From contig JAMXBB010000010.1 of the NCBI GenBank assembly GCA_024138015.1, positions 14,211,323-14,275,322 of the forward strand: a stretch of DNA of 64,000 nucleotides. The letters run 5' to 3'. Position 1 is the first letter of the stretch. Every line of letters starts with the position of its first letter. Shown here piece by piece: positions 49,369-60,479 of the stretch. The DNA is from Lumnitzera littorea. Lineage: Eukaryota > Streptophyta > Magnoliopsida > Myrtales > Combretaceae. The notes beneath the pieces are model-generated. The model worked only from the letters and a program-made list of their open reading frames with translations, searched no databases and was not told where the DNA came from. The position numbers and the translations under genes are program-made.

Positions 49369-51057
49369 AATTCCTCCATACTTAACTTTTACTTGTCCTT
49401 AAGTAAAATAATTGAAAACCAAAGAACAATTCTTAAGGACAAAATTATCAATTCCTCCCATAACTTAGACAATCACATCCTTAACTTAAAAACTTCAACA
49501 ACTTCCTCCAAAATTACCCCTTCTTCTTTCATCAAACAATGCCCTTAGATTACTTAGATATTAATATTAAGATCTGTACTAGATTTCAACAGTCAATTCA
49601 GATAATCTAAAGTTAGCCTTATCTCTTAAGCAAAAACTAAACTAAACTAAAGATTAAAACAAGTATTAAAAAACAAATAAGGAGTTATAAGCATTTCATC
49701 ACTATGAGTCAAGAGGATAGAAATCTTCCCTATACTTACTTTTTATTGCACAAAAGTCAAACGGATGCATTGTACATCACTCATTCACTAATCATCTCTT
49801 TATTATTGATTTGCATTGGAGGAACTTCTTTTCATTCATTATTTTTCAATTGAAATGGAGCATATTCACTTGGTCAATAAGTCTCAAACCAAATGACTTT
49901 AGGCTATTAGACATTAAAACTCTCCTTTGAATCTCCATAAACTCTATCTAATTTAAATCTTTTCACTTTTGTGCGAATCTAGCCTTTACATAGATTTTTC
50001 TTTTGACCCTTATATTGAGCTTTCAACCAATAATCCCAAGTTCATTACTCAAGTTAACAGGCTTTATTCCATATAACAGAGGCGCCTTGTAGACTTAATT
50101 ACTTGATCAACGAAGCTTACAGCTAAACTCTTTAACATTTTAGCATTTTCATTTACTTTTCAATTTTTAGGCTCAATTTTAAACCCTTTTTCTTTCTTTT
50201 CATTCAATTTATTTATTCTCTAATTATTTTGATTTTTCAAAAGACTTTCAAATTACAAATCTCATTTGCTCATCCAATCTAAAAAACTTTCAAAAATAGT
50301 TAACAATCATCTCAAATCAAGTTTAGAATTATAGATAACTAATCCTTAGCCTATTAATATCTATCCTAATCTCAAGTCTCAATCTAGTTTAAGTAATGAG
50401 AAACCTTGCACCATAAGGATTTAATTGTTCAAATCTAGTAAAACGAACTAAGGTCATGCTAAGATCATAGGCAATTTTGAAAAAAAAAAATTCTAGATAA
50501 TCACAAAAGTTGCTTAAATATAATCAAATGTAAATTTCTAAAGCTATGCTTAACAAAAGCTCAAACCCCCAAGTATGAAGTACTCGATATACACACTCAT
50601 TATAAACATGTATACAATCCAGTATCTCTAGTTCTTACCATCCAACCCCCTCCTCTCTCCAACACTTAACTTGTACATTATCCTGAATATACACAACCAT
50701 CAAAACACACATGAGATAGTAAAGGAAAAGAGAAAAAAGTAAAGAGAACTAATACTTCCTCGATTTTGATTTTGCTATGAAAACTGAATAGCCTATAGGC
50801 TGTAACAAGAATTCCCTTTCTTGTCTAGCAAATTTGAGTTCTTTGCAACACAAACATGAAAAACAAAATGAAACAAAACTAAAGAAGAAAAGAGTTAAAC
50901 TTAAAAGACTAAATTGCTAAATCATCAGTCAATCCCTACAAAAACTAGAAAAGGTTTGGATAAGATCAAAGTAGTTGAAATTAAAATTAGTTTTAGTCAT
51001 ATAGTCATCTAAATCACAAGCTAGAGAAATAGTCTTTGTCAAAGAAAAAAATAAAAC

Positions 51058-52250
51058 TCACTTGTCATCACTCCCCTCATCAATCTCCTCTTCAACATCT
51101 TCGACCTTACTGTCATTAAAATCAGAAATAGGTAGTGATGGTGGCATCAAGATCCTTTGGCACTCAAGGAGTGCTTCAACTACAGTCCTTATGTACCTAA
51201 CTTCCTTAGAAAGCTTCTTATGCCTCTTGATTATCTTGCCCATCATCTTCTTCAATTTAGCCATTATGGATAATCTACGCCTCTAAGAAGATGAAAAAGG
51301 TTCCTCTCTCCGAACCTTAGGAATATCGACATTAGCTCCAACATTTCGATCTCCTCAATTGCTTTGGGGACTTGGGGTAGAGGTAGCAATTTAAGTACCT
51401 AGATGGAGTCAATAGTCATGGGCTTAGATCTAGCAGCCAACTCCATCTCAAGGAGCTCATCAAACAAGCCTAAATTCTTCACAATTATAGTGATATAAGG
51501 TCTAGTAAATATGTAACCTGCCTTGCCTTCAGTAACCTAACTTTTGAAAAATAAGGCTAACGTATCTTCCAAATTAATTTGGCAACACTTCGCTAAACTA
51601 TGAAGATAGACTATCTCCCTAGATTCATTGCCCTATTACTATATTTCCTTCCTATCAAACTTCTTGCCAACATCCAATTAATGATCCTCCATGCAAGGTC
51701 CCTCATATTAGAAGCCTTAGACATCTTTGGACTATACATTGAATCTCCAATACTTAGCTTGTTCCAAACCTAAGCATCACTAACTCCATAAGGTAACTCA
51801 ACTAACAATCTCTCATACTCAACTATATATACAAACTCCTCAAGATATATGCTAAGTACTGGTAATCTTAGAAAAGACATGTGTACATATCTACCATGCA
51901 CCTTAAAATGTATGGTGTTTCTCACTCCATTAGCCAGTGATCAAAATCTAAGCTAAACATGTGAGGAATTTTAGTGTCAATTCCTTATAGGTTGGCTCAT
52001 TAATGGTTAACAACTAGTCTCAACCACCAAACACAAGATACCTCTTAACCAACGATTTATAACCCACTTGTGTTAAGTTTTCCCTACCAATACAAGCAAT
52101 AGTGCTAAAGCCTTTTTGTCAGAGCTTAGCATATCTTTTCTTGTGAGCTTATTCAATAAACTATAGTGTCAGGTGAGTTTGTGAACAAGTGGAAGTGCTA
52201 GTACCATCCTTCTTAACAGCATGTTTCAATCTAGCCATTCTTTGAAAAAC
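51058..52250 (-). pseudogene. 'Putative plant transposon protein' frame of the gypsy element (broken)
   Basis: On the - strand, from about 52240, pieces such as HKKRYAKL, INEPTYKELTLKFL and the later MAKLKKMMGKIIKRHKKLSK (51264) with acidic end VEDVEEEIDEGSDDK appear in the order seen in the plant-specific protein that non-autonomous gypsy elements often carry in place of pol. The function of that family is not known. Several stops make it non-functional here. Confidence 0.5.
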
Positions 52251-53649
52251 ACAAAACAAAAGTTATCATATGGTCATGGCTTATCAATTTTTTTTTTTTT
52301 TTCCAAAGCAATTCATGCTTCCAATAATCTCAAATGAAGAATTCCAATATTACACTATTCACCTTCAACAAAACTAATTCCTTGAACTTACTTCATAAAG
52401 AAAAATAATAAGATCCTTGCTAACTCATCATCTTCTACATTTCGACTATGAATAAGCAATGAGTGTTCATGTTATCACTGTACTAAAAGGACACAAGCAC
52501 AATTATCTTCATTCTAGCAATGTAAAGAATATCTGCTTATATCAATGATATGGTCCTCAACATGTTTATGTCAAGGCAATTGAACACTCCACTGAGAACA
52601 AACCCATCATTATCAAGTACAAACTCTCAATCATGTTCTTCTTCACAACCACTTCAAGGTTGCGACTTTAGGAGTGTTTATTAACATATAATGGTTAAAG
52701 ATCAATTATCATCAATCAAGTCATCAAAATGACTCCTAAAATTAAAGATCACATCATGTGTTCATCTAGCAATTTTGAGCAAAATCTAACAAAACTAAGT
52801 AATAATTCTCAAAATAACAAGAAAAACATCAATGTAAAGCATAGATCAAAGTGTGCATACCTTCATTACTTAAGAAATTGCAAGGATCATACTACAATTG
52901 CAAGGAGAAGGTGAGTTCTAGTGAGAGAAAGTGAAAGAATGGAGGGTTTTAGAGAGAGAGATTGAATAGTAAGTGAAAAGGAGAATGAAAACCATGATAT
53001 TCAAATTAAAGAACGATTACAGTCAGAATCACATCCGTGATTCCAACCTTGATATGTGCTTTACCTATTCATGTTCACAAGTAAGGATCACCGGTGTGAT
53101 CCTGATCGTAATTTTCAAGGACCTTGTTTTTTCACTTGAAAAGTTCACACTTAGGTTCACAAGCATAAACCTCGGTTGTGATTCTCTCTAACCTTTGACA
53201 CTTAAAAATCTATCAAAATTGCGCTCCTTAGCCTAAAATAACTCCTTAAAGAATTAAGGGCACTATTAAGCAAATCATCAAAGATAAATTTTCAATTAAA
53301 ATTGACGTTCATTAACAAACGCAAATTATTTCAATTCCATGATAATTAGCTATTAAGAAAGTGAAATCAACCTATGTAGGGGACTAACAATGTCCAAGAA
53401 GAAATGGAAACTCATCCTAAATAAGAAAATTAAAACAAGCTAAATTTAGAAAAAAGTAAACTAAAACTTAGGCTACCTCTCAAGGAATGTTGTTTAATAT
53501 CGTTAGCTCGACAAAATCATCCTTCTTGCTTTATTTCTACTCAAATCCTATAGGCTTGGGATTTAATTTGGTGTTTTCTAGTAAACTATCCCATTGCCTT
53601 TCTATAATAATTTTAGCTAGTTGACCCTATTGATTTTCCAAATTCTAGA

Positions 53650-54640
53650 GCGATGCCTTTATGTTCCTTATAGCAACTTTACTAGCTTGAAATTTGGTAT
53701 ATGAGCTAGTAATATACATGTTCTAAAAAGCTCTTCCATGTTGGCATTCCTATTCTACTACTAAGTTTGAACATCCCGATTCTGTTGTTGATATCCCCAA
53801 GAGAAATTGGGGTGATTTCTCTATTTGAACTACTCATCTTGTATCATATGTGCTCATTTCATTAATTCTTCTATTTTCTTACTAAGATATTCCACTTGAG
53901 CTATCAAAGTTGTAATCGAATCAACTTCAAATTTTCTAGTGACTTTCACCTTAGCTCTTACATTATCCTTCTAGAATTGTTCATAGTCATGCCCTCGATT
54001 AGCTTTTAGGATTCACATGGTGTCATAGCACTTAGAATGCCTCTTGCTATGACATCGATCATCTACTAAGTAAGGTAATTGAAGCCATTGTAGAAAGTTT
54101 GTATTTACATCCACTATAAGAGTCCTTGATGTAGACATTGCCTCAAGAGATCCTTAATCTATCATATGTTGCATAGTGTCTCACCATCAATTTGACTATA
54201 AGACGATATATCATTCTTAAACTTACCTATTTTAATAGGTGAAAAATATTTTCTTAGAAATTTCTTGACTGTCTCATCCCATGTAGTAATTGATTATCCT
54301 AGTAATGAATTCATCCATTGCTTAGCCTTACCTTTATGCAAGAAAGGAAGCAACCTTGGCCTAACTACATCGTCTATTGCCCCATTGATCTTGAAAGTGC
54401 CACAAATCTCTAGAAAGCTTGAAAGATGATTACTTAGATCTTCATTAACTAACCCATCAAACTGAATAAACTGCTGCATCATTTGAATCACATTTGGCTA
54501 AATTTGAAAATTAGCTGCTTAAACTATGGGTTTGGTGATACTAGAGTCGAGCCAAGTTATTGTTGGCTTAGTGTACTCTAACGTAGTTTTGTTGGCATCC
54601 TCTTTATTCACAACCATCTCTTCTTCCAATTCTTCTTTTA
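53650..54640 (-). pseudogene. Ty3/gypsy gag (broken)
   Basis: The 54491-54294 frame reads MIQMMQQFIQFDGLVNEDLS, then HLSSFLEICGTFKINGAIDD and FLHKGKAKQWMNSL, the hallmark of the retrotransposon gag domain of Athila/Tat-type elements. In-frame with interruptions, SITTWDETVKKFLRKYF and SPIKIGKFKNDISSYSQ follow, also typical. Stops and frameshifts break the rest down to about 53650. Confidence 0.75.
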
Positions 54641-54943
54641 AATCTTCCCCTTCCTCTTCCTTAAACCAAAACGAAGAACCTTAATTTATTAAATCCACTG
54701 TTTCATGAACTCTTTTGCTTAGAAAACAAGTAGTTTTCAATCTTAGGATCAAATTCTACTAAATCCTTTCTACTAATTTTGGTCACACACTGAAAACATA
54801 TACAGGTTAAAGGCAACTAAGAGAATAAAACACCATAAGAAAAGAAAGATATAACATATAAATCAAAAATCAATTAAAACAATTGGTCAAGGGATTTTTC
54901 CTAATATCCTAGTAAATGCGCTAAAAACATGATGGAAGGAAAG

Positions 54944-56119
54944 TGCACATATCAAGTTATAATATATAAACGAATTTGAGTCTAAGTTATCAATCTTTTA
55001 GGAAACCATTAAATTAGAGGAAACATTAGATTATTAGTAATTCTCCGAATGTCCAATTATCTAACTTAACAATTAAGAACTAATTATGCTAGGTGAAATG
55101 TAAATCAATAAAACCTTAACTAGTAAAACAAATAAAGCAAACAAGAACAAGAAAAAGAAAAGTAAATCAAATTATTAAAGAACACATGATCCTTAGTAAA
55201 ATTATTATCTACTACATAGTCCTATGCAACTTTCAAACCTCAATTACTTCTTGGACCGTGAGAATTTCTAATATAAGTTAACCATAATCACTTCAACAAA
55301 TTAACTTTTAATCTTAAGTATATTTTACCTAAATCGTTGCAACAAAATATCCAGATTGCATTATGTTCTTAGATTCCACAATTAGGTTGCCCTAATTTAG
55401 AGAAACTCAATAGCTGAACCTCAATCTACTTAATTACTTCTAATTACACCAGTTTATTTATTATAAGATCTCACGAACTCTATAGAAAACTTAAACAATA
55501 AATCAACAATATTGATTTAAAGGCAATAAGCATAATATAATTAGATCTCAATAGTAATATCATTGATTGAAAAATTAAACAATGTCATAAAGAGGAACTA
55601 AGGTTCAATAATAATTTACTGAAAAGAGTTGAATTAAAATGTGAAACTAAATCAGAGAATACAAGAGAAAAGAAAAATAACCCTAAACTCTACTTTACCT
55701 TACTTGCTCTTCCTCTTGGCACTCTCTAAGATTTTACCTAGACTCTTACTTATATTGTTTTAAACCTAGGGTTAAGAGGAAACTTTACAAAAATAGGGAA
55801 TTTTTTCATCAATAACATATTTACACTCTAGAAGCACGGTCATAGACCCTAAGCACAATTTTCTTTTACAATCAAAACTCTTGAAATTCTTGAATGAGAG
55901 GATCACGACTAGAATCATTAGCATGATCTATAATCATGATCTCCTTTAGACTTCAACTCTCCACTAAAATTTCTTCCTTTAAATTCAATAATCAATATCT
56001 TCTACATCAAAACTTTGAAACTTCTCTAAATTCTTCAAATATCTCTCGAAAGACTCTTTAATAACCTTCAAATGAAATAATTTACAAATAAGCTCAAATC
56101 ACATCAAAAACACACCATC
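54944..56119 (-). repeat. 5' LTR of the gypsy element, outer end missing
   Basis: This matches 48126-49300 throughout with many substitutions and small gaps. The similarity stops near 56119, after AGCTCAAATCACATCAAAAA, about 60-70 bp before the equivalent end of the other LTR. From 56122 a different sequence starts (TGTTAAAATCC). Confidence 0.7.
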
Positions 56120-57770
56120 TATGTTAAAATCCATACACACAGAGAGTGTAGTCTCCATAGTACACATTGGAACATGGCATGTGGGATTTCCTCACTCTAG
56201 ATACATGACATGTAGGCATATTTGCATGCATGACGTATACTAGTTGTCACACAATTATTCCTTTATCATTTCTTTAGGGTTTTTATTAGTTATTAAATTT
56301 TATTTAGATCAATTACACCTATACCCTTAGGGATGTCACAGGAAGTATAAATACTCTTCTTAGTCCTAGGGTTTCAGTTATTTAGTTGTTTTTATGAATA
56401 TCCCTTTGAGCACTTTTTGAGTTCTTTTCAAAATTGACTTGATTATTAATATTATATGTCATATCGGTATTCAAATAATCAACCCTCTTTGTTAAATTGC
56501 TTAGATTATGCATAATATCAATCTAAGAGTTCAAAACTTAGTTCGACTTTAATCTTTAGTGCATAATATCCTTAAGTAAATTGATCATATCCTTTATTTT
56601 TATTGCATTTGTTTATTCCTAAAATCCCTATAATATACAAAAATAAACATATGCCTAAATTTTACATCATAATCTCTCATTGAAATCTTGTCATATCATT
56701 ATCTTTTCCTAATCTCAACCAAACTAAGTAATAGGAGAGCGGTAAAGATGAGAAAATGAGGTCTTTGGAGAAACGGAGAATCTCCGTAGCATAAGTCTTG
56801 GTTCAATTGTCAATTGTTTGCATCATAGTCCAACATTTCAAACCCACACTAAAGCAGGGTTTATTTATTTAGTCTTACATGAGGTAGGATAACATGTAGA
56901 TGGCATTTGTATGTTTATGCATAGCACTTAACTTAGATGGTAACATTGGTTGATATGGTGCACTTGAGATGAATGATATAACCTTGGTTGATATGGTCTT
57001 ATGGTGTAATAGCAAGTCTCTTACCATAGGTCTTTTGCAAGTTAACGCCTAAAAGTATGGCATAGACTTAGAGTTTGAGCAAATGAGATTCTCAAGATAT
57101 CTTCCCACAATAACAATAAGATATATATCACTTTAGTAGAAAAATAAATATTCATAAGATGGAGTTTGATATAAAACTATAATTTCAACTCTTAGTTACC
57201 CATCTTTTATCTCCAAAATTTAGAATCGCTTCAATAGAACCCCATTTTACAGTTTGGTGACGGATGCCCATTTTTTGTGGTCCTAAAGCTCAATGAAGAT
57301 TCCCATATTTCTTTCTAGTTCTTTTATATCAATTTCTATGAAAAGGTCTAAAATCAATAACCATGCTCTAGTTTCTAAAATTTTGTCACATAAGCAATTG
57401 TAGCATACGGAACCAAGTAGCCTTTATTATGCTTAGTGTTAGCTCTATGTTTGTGGTGTGACATTTTCAATGGTACTTATATATTATGGATACATAGTAA
57501 AATGTCCTCTAAATTATTGGTTGAATGTCAATGAATCTTGTAAACTTTTAAAGTATGGTTTTACCTCGATAAGTTTCAAAAATATGGAAATGGCCCCTAA
57601 ACAATATCACATAACTTTTAAGGTCTTTAGTAAAGGTTCGGGGTTCTTTGTATATTTTTGAAACTTATGAGAAGATAAAACCATAGTGAAAGTCAAAAGG
57701 AGTATCTACACTTGATCAACAATTTAGGTGGTTCAATTACCCCATATATTTTTACTATTATTATTATGTC
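56120..57770. other. Intergenic DNA; first part LTR-like
   Basis: Sequence beginning TGTTAAAATCCATACACAC (56122) replaces the outer end of the gypsy LTR. About 230 bp later it has GGAAGTATAAATACTCTTC, a TATA-like core, and CTAGGGTTTCAG. This looks like the promoter part of an unrelated LTR. From about 56700 to 57770 I see no gene; the 67-residue frame at 57458-57661 has no recognised domain. Confidence 0.35.
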
Positions 57771-57774
57771 ACAA

Positions 57775-58110
57775 TGGAGATAGTGCACTTGGTGTTGCTG
57801 TGATGATAGTGAGTACGATGGTGGTGATAGGTCTGCCAGTGGCATTTATATGGTGGTGGTGATGGTATGGTTTGTTTACGAAGGGTAATTATAAAAAGAG
57901 GCTATGAATAGTATGTAATTGCCGCTATTCATAGGTGTATAATGATGAATTCATATTCAACAAGTCACAAAAATAGAAATACACCATAGAGTAGCTATTA
58001 CATATTTAAAATACAAGTAGACACAGCAATAACTGCTACATGGTAATAAAGTGGAATAAAATAGTGATTTCCCAACCGAATGTAATGATAGGGTTGCAAA
58101 GAGAAAATTT
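57775..58110. repeat. GTG-core repeat element, copy F
   Basis: A short core of GTG/GGT trinucleotides (57790-57875) is followed by an AT-rich arm (57880-58110). It resembles the cores at 9735-10215 and 44118-44290. Ends are not resolved. Confidence 0.35.
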
Positions 58111-58600
58111 ACCATTTACCTCCTTTTTCGTTTTCAATAAGCAAAAGCACTCTTCCTTTCACACGTCACTTTCCTTATTAACTTTTCATTACCTCCTTGC
58201 CATTATAAGGGAGTGAATTGGTACAACATAAATATATACAACACCATTTTTTTTTTTTTAAAATCGAGGAACCGCTGTTTTGCTTTATGTAAGGTAAAAG
58301 GGATTTTCTAAAACAAACGCCATTACATTGTTGTGTTTAGAGCGTTAAACCGAGTCGGAAACGAGGTACTATGTCGTTTCATTTGAAAGCAATTTCAACA
58401 AACTAAAGTCCTAACAAACAATAATTTCACATTTATACATACATACATACAGACATATATATAATCAATAGAGAAATGTTGTATAAGGTATCAAGTGATT
58501 GCCATGTTTCAGAAGTTATCGTTTAGGAAGGTTTTAGCAGTTTGCAGAGGAAAATCCAATTTCAAGGTTTTAAGAACATGCACCAACGTGCTAGTTTGTA
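58111..58600. other. Intergenic stretch, no gene seen
   Basis: This contains a T-run (58248-58260) and a CATA repeat (58436-58455). No coding frame is supported. Confidence 0.4.
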
Positions 58601-58629
58601 AGATAAAAATTTGTATTATACCCATTTCT

Positions 58630-59820
58630 ATATTCAAATGGTCGAGAATCTTGGTATCTATTTGGATGTTCCCATCTTATGATGTTCCAAGCAAGAAGCT
58701 CTAAGAAAAGTAAGAACAAATGATGCTGGAAGAAAAAGTTGCTGTCACTCGGAGGTAGAGAAATCCTCTTCAGAGCAGTTGCTTGTGTTTCCATTCTACT
58801 TAAGGAGCATCTTTAAATTTCCGAAGAAACGGTATAGGGAGGTCAATGCCTTATTAGCCAATTTGTAATGGGGCTAGGAACAAAATGAGAGGGAAATTCA
58901 TTGGAAAAGTCGGATTTCTCTAACCACTTCTAAGGGCAAGGAGGGGTAGGCTTTTAAGGATTTAGAAACTTTCAACAGCTCTCTCCCAGCTGAATTGGCT
59001 TGGAGATTAGTCTATAGCCACAATACCATACGGGGCAAAACTCTAAAAGTCTAAATTTCATGCAAATCAGAAAGGAGGTAGAGCATCTTGGATATGGACT
59101 GTCATTTTCAGTGTTAGCCAAGTGATCCAAGACAAGATTTTAAGGCAAGTTAGGGAAAGGAGAAGACAGAGACATTTGGAAAGATAGGTGGGTTCCAGAG
59201 TTAGCAACTGGTAGGCCAATCTTCGTGGAGACTCAGCTGAAACTGTCCAGACTTTAGTCAAGGACTCGAATGATCTGAGAACTCACCAATGTAACTTAAA
59301 CCCAACCAAGGAGCATATCTCAAATGATAAAAAGGGCAGCAACAAATGGTTTATATCAGCCGTGCAAATGTGGAAGATAAGGTAAGGTGCATCTGGTTTG
59401 CTTTCAGTATTTGCATGAACGAAGATTGAATCACCACTCTTATAGCGTGGTTAAATGAGCTACAAGCAGATTTCGAAGTTAAAGGGGCGAGTGTCGAGGA
59501 ACAAAATTGCTTGTCCAATGTGGTAGATTTGGAAGTCCAGATGGAATCACATGAACGACCACAAGCCTATAATCCGCTCTTCCACCATCATGATGATTAA
59601 AACAGCGGTTAAGAAGTTCTCCTATATGAAGATCAGAATCTTAACAACCAACAGCACCTCCACCAAGTTTCTTCAGCAGCTGCAACTTGGTCCCTCCCAT
59701 CACCTAATGACATAGCAAAAGGTAATTGTGATGCGGTTGTCAAAGGAAGTGATTCCAGGCTGGGTTGGATTGGATCACCAGAGACAGCATGGACCAACTG
59801 CTACTTTTATATATAGATAT
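58630..59820 (+). pseudogene. LINE (L1-type) remnant: end of RT, linker and start of RNase H
   Basis: In shifting frames the + strand gives KLLSLGGREILFRAV (about 58733), HWKSRISLTTSKGKEG with GFKDLETFNSSLPAELAWRL, DIWKDRWVPELATGRP (about 59173) and, near 59690, ATWSLPSPNDIAKGNCDAVV followed by KGSDSRLGWIG. This is the order at the C-terminal end of plant LINE polyproteins: reverse transcriptase thumb, the W-rich linker, then RNase H. It is broken by many stops and frameshifts and truncated soon after the RNase H start. No poly(A) tail was found at its right end. Confidence 0.7.
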
Positions 59821-60127
59821 GCATTGTATGATTTTATGAAAGAGAGCAATTGTTAACAAACAATATCTTGCAAATGATCAACTTCAAGTACAACAGACTA
59901 CTTATACGACCTGTAGAAATATAGATATGAAATAGAATTAGCAGATACATTTATTTCTAGGCACACACATTCACTTGAAGCCCAAATGACAAGCCAATTT
60001 CAGGTACATATATAATGCAGGTAAGAGCTTTTAGAATCACAGAGTAAGAAATAAAGAAAGAACATTTTTTCCTGGAGCTGTTGATGGACAAGCGACAAGA
60101 TGGAATATAAGTATATGTTCTTTAATC
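59821..60127. other. Short intergenic stretch, nothing seen
   Basis: No coding frame or repeat ends were recognised. Confidence 0.4.
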
Positions 60128-60442
60128 GGGAAAAGTCCTAAAAACTCTCGAGTTTCTTGAAATTAAGTACGAGAACTTTCATTTTCAACAACTAAGTCCT
60201 AAAATTTGTTAAATTTAAAACCTGTTTAAGAATGTTTTAATTTTCAACAAAACATTCTTGTTTTTGAAGAAATTTGCTGACATGGCACGTGGTAAAAAGA
60301 CATTAAAGCATGCCACATTAGCGCCAAAGTCGCATGTTTGGACTTGATTGCACGATTTTAAAGAGCTTTAATTCAGTTGTTGAAACTGGAAGTTTTTGTA
60401 TTTGATTGTAAAACTAAAAACTTAAGAGGTTTCAGGACTTCC
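60128..60442. repeat. Foldback MITE touching the 3' end of the PP2-like gene
   Basis: The left end GGGAAAAGTCCTAAAAAC and the inner ATTTTCAACAACTAAGTCC pair inverted with the right end (GGAAGTCCTGAAACCTC and AGTTTCAACAACTGAATTA read inverted). The middle contains TGACATGGCACGTGG and GCATGCCACATTAGCGCC, themselves partly inverted. It is about 315 bp and non-coding. It ends 37 bp past the stop codon of the - strand lectin gene, so the gene's 3' UTR probably runs into it. Confidence 0.6.
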
Positions 60443-60479
60443 ACTGCATTTTACCTTCTCCAATCCCTTGCGCAGAAAC

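Larger units (their letters stand above)
48126..56119 (-). mobile_element. Non-autonomous Ty3/gypsy (Athila/Tat-like) LTR element
   Basis: Two long direct repeats, 48126-49368 and 54944-56119, bracket about 5.6 kb. On the - strand the right repeat is the 5' LTR. A gag-like frame (about 54640-53650) follows, then a frame of the 'putative plant transposon protein' type (about 52250-51058), then AT-rich DNA, the purine tract TATGGAGGAATT at 49380-49369, and the 3' LTR. No protease, reverse transcriptase or integrase motifs were found, so it depended on a relative. The right LTR lacks the last 60-70 bp of the pattern. Its LTRs differ more than those of the copia element, so it is older. Confidence 0.75.

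Noticed and set aside
51062..51286. 74-residue frame, + strand
   Set aside because: This is the reverse shadow of the acidic/basic transposon protein frame at 51058-51264.
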